Of a DNA stretch of 29,513 bases, positions 10,426 through 21,002 are shown in pieces. Position 1 is the stretch's first letter, and each line of letters starts with the position of its first letter. The position numbers and the translations under genes were made by a program. The stretch comes from Paramacrobiotus richtersi (lineage: Eukaryota > Tardigrada > Eutardigrada > Parachela > Macrobiotidae), in the NCBI GenBank assembly GCA_034698045.1, contig JAQGAU010000382.1, forward strand, positions 1 to 29,513, written 5' to 3'. Below the pieces are notes generated by a model. That model worked only from the letters and a program-made list of their open reading frames with translations, searched no databases and had not been told where the DNA came from.

Positions 10426-12260
10426 ACGACGATGCAACCTTATACGAAAGCGTGCAACACAAGACGATATCCCTCGATCAGTCAGCTGTTGCTTGCTATG
10501 CGCAACAAATTGCCGAAGGACTACAGGTCCTTCACAGGAACGACATTGTTCATGGGAACCTTAACTTACTGACCGTCCTGATGAAACGAGCAGCAACCGG
10601 CCATCACGTTTTATTGATCGATGCGTTGAACCGGTTTCAGCAAGTAGACGGCAGTTTCCTTGTTCCTACAAGTCTGGACGTGACCGACTCAGTCTTCTAC
10701 GCATCACCGGAAATGCTGAGCAAAATTTGTTTGAAGGAAAACAAAATTGTTGGCTGCAAGACAGACGTGTGGAGTCTGGGGTGCATTGTTGCTGATTTGG
10801 TCAATATTGGTGCAGGTGTTCGCGACAAGTGGCTGTACAAAAAGATTACGGGCGAAAAAATCCAACTTCCTTACACGATTCCGCGCGTTGCTTTTGCAAG
10901 AAAGCTGCTAGACAGCTTCGCACCATACTATGCCGGGTCAACTGCGGCCTGCTTAGCACGGTGCTTAAATCAGTGTTTGGTGTTAAACACCGCGCACCGG
11001 TTGGCAGTTGCCGACTTACTACCAAAACTGCAAGAGGTAGCAAAAATTCTGGCCTCTTCGTCACGAGATTTGCTGCTGGCTAAAGAATCTTATCAGTACG
11101 AGTGCCCAGTAACACTAGTCAACGTCCCACTCCAGTTGTTCGAACTGACTGGAGTTCCAACGCCAAGCAACGGATTAGTCATCGTATTCCATAACTATCA
11201 TAGAGATCGCCACGATTTCGAACCGGATTTGACAGACAGCCTCTATGTGCAGTTGTTTGACCCTAAGTTCGCTACACTGCGCCCATTATCACTTCCTTCA
11301 GGTCTGCTTGGTAAGCCGTTCCTTCCCTTTTTCTTTCCACAAGGTGACGAAGTCATAGTTTACGCTAAAAGGGAACTTTTAGATCAACCCAGGGAAGCAG
11401 TAGATGTTATTGCCAGCGATTTCCAGCAGAAGACGTGGCATCGTCTCTGTTATTCGATTCAGGATATTGATGAATCACATACTGACGATTTACATATTGA
11501 TTATTTACAAAACGGAGTAATGGTGAAAGGCGCGATTTACTTCTGGAGTGGACGAGGGGCACATTTGTACAAAATGGATATTGCAAATGGAAGGATCGAT
11601 CCGGTGCCAGATCCCTCGGTACCGGTCCCGGATGACGAGTACGTTACTATTCACTGTACAACTCGATAGCCATAATCTTTCGAACCGATTCTAAGACAGC
11701 TGATTATGAACTTGACGTTTATTTGCCTTTGTAGCCATTCAGAAGCGAAGCTTATCGAGTATAAAGGGGAAATTATTTGCTGTGCAGATGCCTACCGTAG
11801 TATCCCTAGCCCCGAGTGGAAGTGGGTCCTGCGTTATGAACCAGAAGCCGAAGAATGGCTCTATCTTCCAGATTTATCTGATCCCAGGCACAAGTATGCT
11901 CTGGCAGTTGTTGGTTGCTATCTTTACGTGATAGGCGGCTGTTTCAAACAAGGATACCGTCAAATTCCCACAAAATCGTGTATTCGATTAAACATGCGAA
12001 CAACGGAAATCGGTTGGGAAATACTGGCTGATATCCTGGTCCCCATGTATGATCCTGGGGTCTTCGTTTTTGGGAAGCAGATTTATCTCTTTGGTAGCTG
12101 CAACGAGGATAATATACCCGAGGATCGTCTACAGCCAATGAAAATCCAAGTTTATAATATGGAAATGGGTGTCTGGTCCGAGGTACAATACGATAATCAA
12201 GATGGCCGAAACCTTGATATGAGATTTCGACGGACAATATGCACCCGTATTAAAAGATGA
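10426..12260 (+). CDS. Unit C: pseudokinase C-lobe fused to kelch-like region
   Basis: Exon 10426-11638 and exon 11735-12260 join through a 96-base phase-2 intron (GATGACGA/GTACGT...TTTGTAG). The first exon begins after TTCTAG in the same phase (1) as exon 2 of unit B and has no ATG before the kinase part, so it needs an upstream exon. It reads DDDATLYES, then VHGNLNLLTVL (HRD replaced by HGN), LLIDALNRF (DFG replaced by DAL), ASPEML and KTDVWSLGC. All metal-binding and catalytic residues are gone, so it should be a pseudokinase. A ~170-residue linker with PFLPFFF and KTWHRLCYSI follows. The second exon has kelch-type strands, LPDLSDPRHKYALAVVG-CYLYVIGG and KQIYLFGS, with Trp at the expected spacing. 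Kelch repeats usually bind proteins, so a scaffold or adaptor role is likely. The frames are open over about 579 residues. Confidence 0.75.
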
Positions 12261-14416
12261 ACTGGGCACAATTGCTTCGGTGGCAAATCATCGTGTCGAG
12301 ACTAGCCATCGTGCATGCCGAAATAAAATGGTAATTCAGTGTGCGAAGCATTCCGCGGAAGGTGCCACATCGACTCCAAAACAAGTACTCTAAAGGTGTT
12401 TAGAATTTTAAGAAATCTGTTGAAATAGCACTACACTGTAATCATACGGATATTGTCTTTGTTAAGAACTCGAGCAAGCGCTTTTCTTACTGTATTTATA
12501 ATTCGCTTTTTAGGATTCTCAGACTGCATTTATGTTGTCCGCCACATAGTTTTGATTGGTTGAGTTCTGTTTGTCAAATCGCATTGCTGTGTGAACTTTA
12601 ATATTTTAATATTATTCGCATTGCTGTATCAGCTCTCTCCTGCAGCCAATGTCATTTTGTACAAGTCCATTCCAAGCGTCAAACACTTTTTGTACAAAAG
12701 TTTCCTGAAATGTTTAGTTTTGAATTGAACTTGAACTTTTGATCCGCATTCCGCGCTCCTGCGAACTACAACAAAATAAACGATATTTTCTTGCAGTTCA
12801 TTTTTTTCACCATGAATGCAGATTATAGACGATTTTGTCAGCGAGTAACAACCAGCGGTCCGCAACGTGGTCGCACCATCAAGTCCCGCTCGCGCTTCGA
12901 CATCTCACCAAACCGCCTAAAGGGTACAGCATCCGCGGCAGGAGAGCTGCTGCATGATCATTCCTCAACGGCGTTCATATAAGGATAGTAGCGAAAGATG
13001 CAGTCAAATTTTTACTACAGGCCCACAGAACCGTCTGCTTCCCCCCATACCGTCTGTGAGACATAGTACAGGAAGCTCTCCTGAGAACAGCCTAGCATAA
13101 AGAAATGAAAAATCAAGGACCAGAAAATATAACGTCTGCTGCGTTCGCTTGAGCGAACGTCCGCTCAAGCGGCAAACTGATGCAATATTTTCTTAGAGAG
13201 TAGAAGAGCAAACTTTTCTACGTAAATTAAGCGGCAAGGATTTCTGATGGCTGGAATAAATGTCCTTGTATACATACTGATGATGATTTTTGCGTTGTTA
13301 AAATCACGAGACTGCGGTGCATTTTCTTACTTGTTTTGATGACCATAACCGAATTATATTTCATAACATTTCATGATACCGCACATTCCGCATTCCCTCT
13401 GGCTCTGGCTGGAGGAAAACTAACCACTGTCGTCAATAAGTTTCTCTTGCAGCATCAACAGAACGTTCGTTCACTCGGTTTTCTTCAGCATGTTAGTATT
13501 CTTCTGTCAATGAATACGCCCTAGCTTACCGCTCGGTTTGGTTTCTGTACAAAATTACAAAACTGGTTTCTGTACCCTATGCAAGGTTCTACACTATAAC
13601 CTTAAGTCATTCTGTACTTCTGTGCGTAGAGTCCGATTTTCAAAGAACATCGCATCAAGTACATACCTGCACGTTGCACATACGGATTTTTCCATATTAT
13701 TGTTGACTTTTGCTATGATCACTTCCGATCCGACACACAAACCAAGTCACGAAGCTTACATACCCATCCGAACCGCATGGACGTAGAACGGCGGCATCTA
13801 TTTTCCGGCGGAATATTAAGTATTTTCCGAGAGATGACTTGACCGAGTCTTAGACACTACGATACCGCGATACGCAGCGCGTAAGTGATTCCACGAACGT
13901 CGTCAGCCGGTGGGGCTGGACTCAGCGGGAAGCGCCAACGCTATGTACGCCGCTTACAGCATGGGTTGAGCGGCGTTATACATGTAACGATTCGTTAGCT
14001 ACAGTAACTGGATGCTTAGGCGTGAGTAAACTGCAAGACGGGGATGCAAAGGAAATACGTTTACGAGTTAAAAGACATCCTAATTGCTTCCGGAAATCTC
14101 AGGTGCTTGCGGCAGTAAGTACTAAAGGGCAGTGTTAACTGGAAACATTGAAGATCAGGCTAGATTTGGCTATCAACAGGCGAGTCACGTACCGACTGTG
14201 AGAAATAGTTCGATCAGATTGTTGATCATCTAAGTGGTCCCGATTCCTCCACTTCCGCTAACTACCGTTACTAGCTGGCTTTTCTGTCTGCACGAAACAC
14301 AAATGTGGGTGAATGTGATTTACGCACAGTTGTACGCAGCACCTGCCCAGTGGTTACTGTATTATGCATATTGTTATTACTTCAGTTGGTTATTGGCTCG
14401 ACAGCGAGGGGTCACA
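12261..14416. other. Gene-poor spacer
   Basis: No family is recognised. A 55-codon frame starts MNADYRRFCQRV at 12812 (ATG) and ends at 12982; its basic, Ser/Arg-rich sequence could be an exon, but nothing supports it. Small hairpins occur near 13146-13172 (GTTCGCTTGAGCGAAC and CCGCTCAAGCGG). The rest shows only short random frames. Confidence 0.4.
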
Positions 14417-14588
14417 TTAAAGCCATTTAGCGCAAAAGCGCTAAATGCAGAACGAACCGCTATGTTTGCCAAGCACTGCTTGGCAACGAAAGCCATTGTA
14501 TGATGTATGGGTTCCTGATTACTGTTTAAGCTGACAGTTCACATGAAAATTGATTAACTGCAAGAAACTTAAAAGTTTTTGCACAACC
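14417..14588. repeat. Dispersed repeat A, copy 1, with two hairpins
   Basis: It runs from TTAAAGCCATTTAGCG to TTTTTGCACAACC and is almost identical to 17600-17780. It contains the perfect hairpin CATTTAGCGC-AAAA-GCGCTAAATG (10-bp stem) and a second one, TGCCAAGC-ACT-GCTTGGCA. Copy 2 has nine extra bases after the first hairpin. It begins at TTAA, which may be an insertion target. The family is unknown. Confidence 0.8.
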
Positions 14589-15770
14589 TTTGAAGTAATT
14601 TTGCAAGAACCTTTGAAGTAATTATTCCGTCTCTTCCCGGCTTTGCATTTCTGAAGCTTCCCAAAAGTCAGTGTGTGATGCCCAGCAAAGGAATAACCCC
14701 TCCTGACTGTTTTAAGCCCTTCTTGAAATATCACAACGTTTTATGCTGCCCCTTACTGTGCCAGTCATCTGGTTCTGCGTACCTGACCCTCTTTTCCTCC
14801 CTGATCAAGACCATCGCGGTACCCAACAAGTCGCAGAGGGACACCAGACGCTATCAGCACAGGAATACCGACGACCCAGCCCGACAAGCAGACACAGCTA
14901 TATGTATCCCTCACATTTGGCTTGTCATGTATCAGAATTCATCATCAGGATGAGTACTGCTGGTTTTCCTTTAAATATATTTAGCAACACAACTACTCTT
15001 TCTAAATCTTTCTCGTTTCCTAGAATAACCAGATCACGATAATTTGTAGTATTATATTGACGTATACCACTTTCTTACTTACTCTTCACGGCGTCATACC
15101 ATCATGTTTTATTTCATCTTCTTGTTAGGATATCTGCTTTTTGGATAACCGTTTATTATCTGTATAATTTTTTCAGTTATCAACATACGGCTACTAAAAC
15201 TTTACTACTCCACATATTATTAGCAAATGTAATGTATTTGTATGTTTTATTTGTATGTATGTATTTATATGTATGCATCTATCTATATGTATGACTACAC
15301 GTTTTCTTCAAAATTTCAAAGTATCAGGAAAATAGTTAATCCATTGCTCAGATCTATACTAATTAGTCGTTACGCTTGGTTATTTCTATCAGTGTCGTTA
15401 ATTTTCAGTTTCCTCGATCATATTAATTTCATCCGTAACAATTAAGTCTCATGAAAAAACTATTAACAAATTTTTTAACAGTTTCTCACTATCCCTATGA
15501 AATCTGGATAATTTCGGAGCAGTACTGTTGTATACCCATTTGGTTGTGATATATAGTATTAGCTGGCATGAGACCTGAAATCGGTTAAAATTATTATTAC
15601 AAATACCGTATGCGATCTGGTTTTAGTCGGAACATAGGCATTATTAACCATACAAATGCTGATACTGGTTTATTATTGTTTTACTTACTGCTGTGTAATC
15701 ACTTCAACTTCATATATACTTATTATTTACTAATTTAGCGCCAATTAAAAGTCCAGCAAGCAGTAGAATC
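14589..15770. other. AT-rich spacer
   Basis: It starts with a short tandem duplication (CCTTTGAAGTAATT twice, near 14587-14624). A TATG/TGTA-rich simple repeat lies near 15235-15292. There is no recognisable gene. Base composition becomes clearly more AT-rich from about 14950. Confidence 0.5.
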
Positions 15771-15851
15771 ATAGCATGACTGAATAGACGGGCCTCTCTG
15801 AGCCCCTGTCTTAATAAGACAGGGTACTCCTGTCTATTCAGTCATGCTATG
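15771..15851. mobile_element. 81-bp hairpin element flanked by 8-bp target duplication
   Basis: ATAGCATGACTGAATAGAC at 15771-15789 pairs perfectly with GTCTATTCAGTCATGCTAT at 15832-15850. A second near-perfect hairpin, CCCTGTCTTA-ATAAGACAGGG, lies in the loop. GTAGAATC flanks it on both sides (15763-15770 and 15852-15859). An eight-base duplication is typical of hAT-type insertions, so I infer a minimal MITE. The same fold could be a pre-miRNA-like RNA hairpin, but the target duplication argues for transposition. Confidence 0.8.
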
Positions 15852-17460
15852 GTAGAATCTTAAACACCAAATTCTTTGTAAGGATCTTTGTCTGTAGTTT
15901 GGCGAAATGTTTTTCGGTCAGAGTGCGCAAGCTGTACTAATGACTATGGCACATATAAGCGTCTTCTAATTTCGTTAAATGCAGTCTTGTTTGTATAAGG
16001 ACTAGGATATGTTATTGCGTTTAACATATTTTGAAAAATTAATTATTATTTCCAATTTGTTGATTCTTTTGCTGCTGATTCATAATATCGATAGACAGTA
16101 AGCAAACTAAAAATTAAGTGGCATGTATTGATAGATGCGCTGAAATTCGTTTGTTCAAGTGCTGTTCTTCCAGATTCTGGAACGTATTGTGCTTTACCTG
16201 ATTTTCAGAGAAATTCACATTTGATGACTTCGTTACTTGATTCCCAACCCAACTTGTCCCTAGTTCTGAGAAAGCGAGTCTGTAGTGAGCGTAAATGCGT
16301 GAATACATGTATACTTACTTAACAACTAGTTTTCAACTGACCGCTCACTTAGGTATTAACTAGGAATTATTAATAGACCGCTGTTTGATCACCCAGTTTG
16401 TTTTTATTTTGATCTTGACAGCCCATTTTCATATGAGCCAGTACCTGAGAATTGTCGAAATGAAGATCGGTTATGATAATTACTGTCCTTACGTGTATGG
16501 TAATATACCTCTTATTACAGGTGTTATTCAACTAGAACTGTACTGCGTTGATATAACATAAGAGATTCAAAAATACGTATGACTAAAAAATATGAAACAA
16601 ATACAAAAAAAATACAAAGAAATTAATTAATCCGCCTTATAATAATTATTTGTTCCGCTTTTTTGTCATTTCTTTTACTGCAGCTGTTTTTCACCTTCTT
16701 GTGTTCAAATTCGCGCAGACAAATTATTCAAAAGCATTTTAGCAAAATTGTAACAGCTAGCCAGTTCTCGTACGTGTGACAAATGATGATATCGGATAAG
16801 TATAACTTTGGATATTAAGTTTTATTAATGCTGGTGACAAATTTTTATTAACTTGTAATGTATTTAATGTATCTATGTGGTAAGATAATGTGAAAGTGTA
16901 TTTATACAGGTGCCTAATAAATATCTGGTTCAATTACGCAATAAATCATACTTAACAGTACTATCAGACAAAATCCTTTATCTTGGATGACTGAAATTTC
17001 TTCTAGCGATGAGTTTTGGCTTTCTACTTGGATTTTGTTTACGTAAATCACACTTGAATGAATGATTCATGTTTGATCATACAAAAACCATTCAACTAAT
17101 TATGCGTATTACACGCATTGTTGATCTTTGTTTTAAAGCTGCATCGATTGTCGTTTCCATTCAAACTGTGAGCCTCTGCCCGGATTGGCGGATTAGACCA
17201 ATCCTGCGGACCATATCCACGGCGGGGACCGTTCCCGCAGCCGCAGTCACAATAAGGATTCCGATGCTCACGTCGACCCGTGATTAACCTACGCCATTTA
17301 CCATTGCTTTTTTGTGTTTTTGACAAACTTGTTTTTAATTAAGTACGATACTGCGGAAATGCTAGTTTTGTGAATGTGCAGTTACGTTTTCCACATTATC
17401 TTCATGTTTTCTCCGGTTTGTTTTTTCTTTCCGCGCGGTTGGGGCTGGCGTTCCGCTTTG
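15852..17460. other. AT-rich spacer, no gene recognised
   Basis: Only short frames (64-76 codons) are present, none family-like. A G/C-richer island at 17160-17290 breaks the AT-rich composition just before the repeats. I see no RNA gene or promoter I can defend. Confidence 0.45.
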
Positions 17461-17600
17461 GGGGTGTCCGGCGCGGCTTGTATCGAAGTGCTGGGTGACC
17501 AACGGCTAACTTTGTACCGTTCGGACATTGCCCAGTAACCGATTACTTGCCCCGGTATCCCAAAGCGGCAAACAGTCGGTTGCGGTTCGTTCAGAAGCGT
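17461..17600. repeat. Dispersed repeat B, copy 1
   Basis: It starts GGGGTGTCCGGCGCGGCTTG and ends GTTCAGAAGCGT. The same sequence recurs at 17973-18115 in the same direction with virtually no change. Here it abuts repeat A directly at TTAA, whereas copy 2 continues into TTAAATATG. This suggests that repeat A inserted at the TTAA at the edge of repeat B. Confidence 0.8.
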
Positions 17601-17780
17601 TAAAGCCATTTAGCGCAAAAGCGCTAAATGTAGTTAACGCAGAACGAATCGCTATGTTTGCCAAGCACTGCTTGGCAACGAAAGCCATTGTATGATGTAA
17701 GGGTTCCTGATTACTGTTTAAGCTGACAGTTCACATGAAAATTGATTAACTGCAAGAAACTTAAAAGTTTTTGCACAACC
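17600..17780. repeat. Dispersed repeat A, copy 2
   Basis: This is a near-identical copy of 14417-14588 with the same two hairpins (stem CATTTAGCGC and stem TGCCAAGC). It has a short insertion, TAGTTAACG, after the first hairpin. It lies head to tail with repeat B. Confidence 0.8.
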
Positions 17781-17972
17781 CTCCCGCCCTCCCTGTTTCA
17801 CTGCTTATTGTAATCATGCGCCTACATGGTCTCGTGGTATACATGTTGTTCTTCCGATGTTCAATTTGTCTCTTTCTACGCAACCAGCGGACGCCCTTCA
17901 GTGCTCCGTTCGGACATTGCGTTTTCTTTCGGTGCTCATTTCTCTGCGTTCATGTGGCCGAAGTTTAATAAA

Positions 17973-18115
17973 GGGGTGTCCGGCGCGGCTTGTATCGAAG
18001 TGCTGGGTGACCAACGGCTAACTTTGTACCGTTCGGACATTGCCCAGTAACCGATTACTTGCCCCGGTATCCCAAAGCGGCAAACAGTCGGTTGCGGTTC
18101 GTTCAGAAGCGTTAA
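17973..18115. repeat. Dispersed repeat B, copy 2
   Basis: This is a direct copy of 17461-17600 with essentially no change over 140 bases, which implies recent duplication. It ends at the TTAA where copy 1 instead meets repeat A. Confidence 0.8.
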
Positions 18116-18126
18116 ATATGTGCTAA

Positions 18127-19682
18127 ATTTTCTGTACGTTCTAGTGGTATTTAACTGCATTCGTGAAACAAGCGACGTGGCACGATGTTTGTTGTTAAGC
18201 GCCAGTAAGGTTTTGCAAATGCACCTCCGGAAGACCGCATCCGTCCAAGTGATCAGCGACGAACTGTACTGAACTCTGTTTCGTCTAATATTCTAGCACA
18301 TACATTCTGGTGCGAAACAAGAAGATGTTTGCTGTCTCTGCGGACATAGTTTATGTGTGTTTTATCGACAAAGTGCGCTACTGTGTATCGAAGGTGCGCA
18401 CACCACACAAAATCCCTTAAAGCGTAACCCGTTGGATCTGCTGTAAGAGACTGTTCAACATAAAAAAGGGTACAGACGGTAAATAACAGAAAGCGATGGA
18501 CAGTATGTTATAAGTCTGGTGCAACATACTGCCGAAATTAAATCAGCCATGCCATTGCATAATGCGGTGAGCTTACATACCGTAAGCAATCCTTGATTCA
18601 TGATCTCAGATGAATAGTTTTTTGGTTGCTTTTGGGCCATCAATCGTATGAATTGACAGATCGCTGACAGCTGGGTAAAAGTAACACACACAGTCACTCA
18701 CCAAAAGTTTAACCTTCTGAATCTATAATAGAATGGCAAAATTAATATTAAAGAAATGTGTTGACCATGATCTTTTACACACAAAACTAATTGCAGTTTC
18801 GGATCGCTGGTACATACTGTTAGCCATTCGATTTTCAAGCGATTCTTCGTACACGCACATATGTCCAGTTGCTGGTGGATGGTTTGTATGCATCTCAAAG
18901 TAATTTGTGAAAAACAAATTCTATCCCGACTGCACGAAAAAAACGCGGTTTAGGAAACTAGTGATCCGCTTAGGTGACAAACCAACACGGCAGTTACGGC
19001 AATCTGTTAACTGTTTTTTACTGGTGAACCCCGCTGTCTGAAATACGTCAAAATGCCGAAGCCTCTAACAAGAAGAGTACAACGAAGGAGGCCGAAAACT
19101 AGGCACTTTGAGTTTACTGTTCTAACAAGACACCTAATGCCCGTCTGTTCTGACCTCCTTTGGTCTACTAACAATAAGGAAATTTCCGCAGCACTGTAAG
19201 CGGTTAATTATTAATTTTAATAATGGGTATTTCTCGTATTCGTACCGGCAAGCCGATCAGTTTAAGTACTTGTATAGTAATGCACATACCGGCAGCATAC
19301 TGCAGTGTACTGTGTACAGTACATGCGCCAATGAGATCCGCTGCTTGTAGGTCAAGACTCAATTGATCAAGGAACTCGGGCCCGGCAAAGTCACTTTGAA
19401 TAAAGCGATCAAATATAGAAGAATGTCAGTAGATATGCCTACTCTGGATGGCGGACTGACTGGAGGCACTGCCTATTACATAAAGGTCAGCATGTGTGTG
19501 TATTACATGAATCGTTTATTAGCAGTTTCTTTGCACCATGTTTATTATTATCTGACACACTGCAGGTGGAAATTTCACCTGGTAAATACATCCACGAAAG
19601 CATTCTGGAGGGTGAGGGAAAGACTACACTCAACCGTGTGGAACAGAACCGTACCTTGCAAGACGAAATCACGGAATTTTAA
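18127..19682 (+). CDS. Unit 1 stefin-like gene (copy 1): exons 2 and 3, exon 1 not found
   Basis: Exon 2 is 19351-19485 (after CTTGTAG) and exon 3 is 19566-19682 (after CACTGCAG), both phase 0. Together they encode 83 residues. Exon 2 starts VKTQLIKELGPGKV and ends GLTGGTAYYIK; exon 3 starts VEISPGKYIHESIL and ends LQDEITEF. This matches stefins (cystatin A/B): IADK/VKPQL, the loop before (N)YYIKV, GDNKYMHLKVF and the C-terminal DELTxF. Stefins are cytosolic inhibitors of papain-like cysteine proteases. The inhibitory loop QVVAG is replaced by GLTGG, so inhibition is doubtful. The 5' flank at 18127-18190 matches the flank of copy 2 (21783-21848), but about 1.1 kb separates it from exon 2. No exon 1 is visible, so this copy may be partial. 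The 80-base intron has a GTCAGC donor. Confidence 0.6.
18205..19330. other. ~1.1-kb segment apparently inserted in stefin unit 1
   Basis: Homology with stefin copy 2 breaks at 18190-18204 and resumes at about 19331. The breakpoints share GCGCCA (18199-18204 and 19325-19330). No terminal inverted repeats and no coding family are seen, although a basic 50-residue frame starts at the ATG at 19053. It may be an insertion, or the counterpart may have been deleted in unit 2. Confidence 0.45.
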
Positions 19683-21002
19683 TATCAAATCGTCAATCTG
19701 AATGTCGTTGACATTGGCATTTTTACGTAATCGTCGTACTCTGGTTTGTTGGCTACTGTTGTCACACAAAAAATTCTTTACTGTACCACAAGTCCACAAC
19801 CAAATCGTTCAAGCAGGCATGTTTTTCTGTTTCGAAATGCCTGTTAACTCGATCCAGGCTGTACACGTGGATCCGAAGAAGGTGTCTAAATTGTTAATAC
19901 AATGTCACTCGCATGGAAGCAGTCGTATTAGTTTTACCCAGTATCCGCGTCATTGGTGATCCCGGATTTAACTATTACACCGAACGAGGGAGTAAAAGTA
20001 ATCCATATTTGATCAGCTGTAATAACGGTCAATACAAATCGCACTTGTTAGAAAAGCTGTTTCGTTACCGTACAGCAGCATGTTCGTTCGAGCACCATTC
20101 TTATCATCTGCCAGGATGATGTGCATGTGTTTAAGTTATGACGTTAGTTATCCCGTGTGCGCTGTGATTTTTGCACAGAAAGCTTATCAGCTGTTGTGAC
20201 ATTTGCAGTATTTTACGGACCCAGCGTCGCATTTTCATCGCTGATTTCATATTCGGAATCAATGGATTTTTAGAGGAAACGCTTTTTGGGAAATTTGTGT
20301 AGACTCTGTCTGGGTGAAACGATGTCCGGGTTACCTAGTCCCGAATGATGTATGCTGCCTATTCCAGAGCGCGAATGGCACTTTTTCGAGGGGAAATCAT
20401 TGCCGGTACCCTGCGTGGCGCAATGTACGCGTTCCCTACAAGAGATGCGCATACTTTGCGCGCGCACATTCATGTAGTGACGTGGACAACGAACACTACA
20501 AGCGTGGAGTAGGCATCCCGCATGCAGTAACCAGTTGCTTAACTGGTCCGTACGGAGACAACTGTATCGCTGCAAAAGTCGGGTGAATCGCAGAAATAGT
20601 TTTTTTGGCAACTAAGCCGGTAATACGTATCTTTTCGTGTGTTTCTGCCATGTGTCTTGATCGCATAATCGCCGCGGGTGAATTGCGCACCTCACAGCCA
20701 GATGTCCAATTTTCCGGCAAATGCTAGACAAAAGTAGGTCTATGGATTTCTGATCCCCAGTTCTAGATTGTGTTCTACCGATTCAACGCTTTAGTTGCAT
20801 AGTTCTTTATACTACTGTATTGAATTTTGGGCTTCTGCTTATTGGAAAAGATGTCGAACATTTTGAGGTAAGATTTCTATGTCGTTCCGTTGTAGAAACG
20901 TACTCCAACATCAAGAAACCGCTTAATTAAGGATTTCGCCGCAGATTTGCTATATTTTTTGCCGTATTCGGATACATTTCCGCCCCGGCGTCGGAAAGAA
21001 AA
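19683..21002. other. Unit 1 spacer (no receptor) and unrecognised sequence
   Basis: From 19683 to about 20260 the sequence is homologous to the spacers after stefin copies 2 and 3 (shared landmarks: CGTAATCGTCGTACTCTGG, CTGTACCAC, ATGTCACTCGCATGGAAGCA, CACTTGTTAGAAAAG). Where units 2 and 3 continue into a receptor gene, this unit continues into unrelated sequence. A Cys-rich frame at 20314-20586 lacks an ATG start. I see no receptor remnant. Confidence 0.55.

Noticed and set aside
12791-12982. Small basic Ser/Arg-rich frame
   Set aside because: It is only about 57 codons with no homologue I know, no duplicate and no splice evidence. I mention it in the spacer entry only.
15235-15300. TATG-rich tract as a telomere-like or satellite array
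   Set aside because: It is short, irregular and embedded in general AT-rich sequence. It is an ordinary simple repeat.
19913-20119. 68-codon frame after stefin copy 1
   Set aside because: The homologous spacer in units 2 and 3 does not keep the frame, so it is not under coding constraint.
20314-20586. Cys-rich 90-codon frame as a small secreted protein
   Set aside because: It lacks an ATG start (GTG), has no signal peptide, and has antisense frames of equal length. No family recognised.
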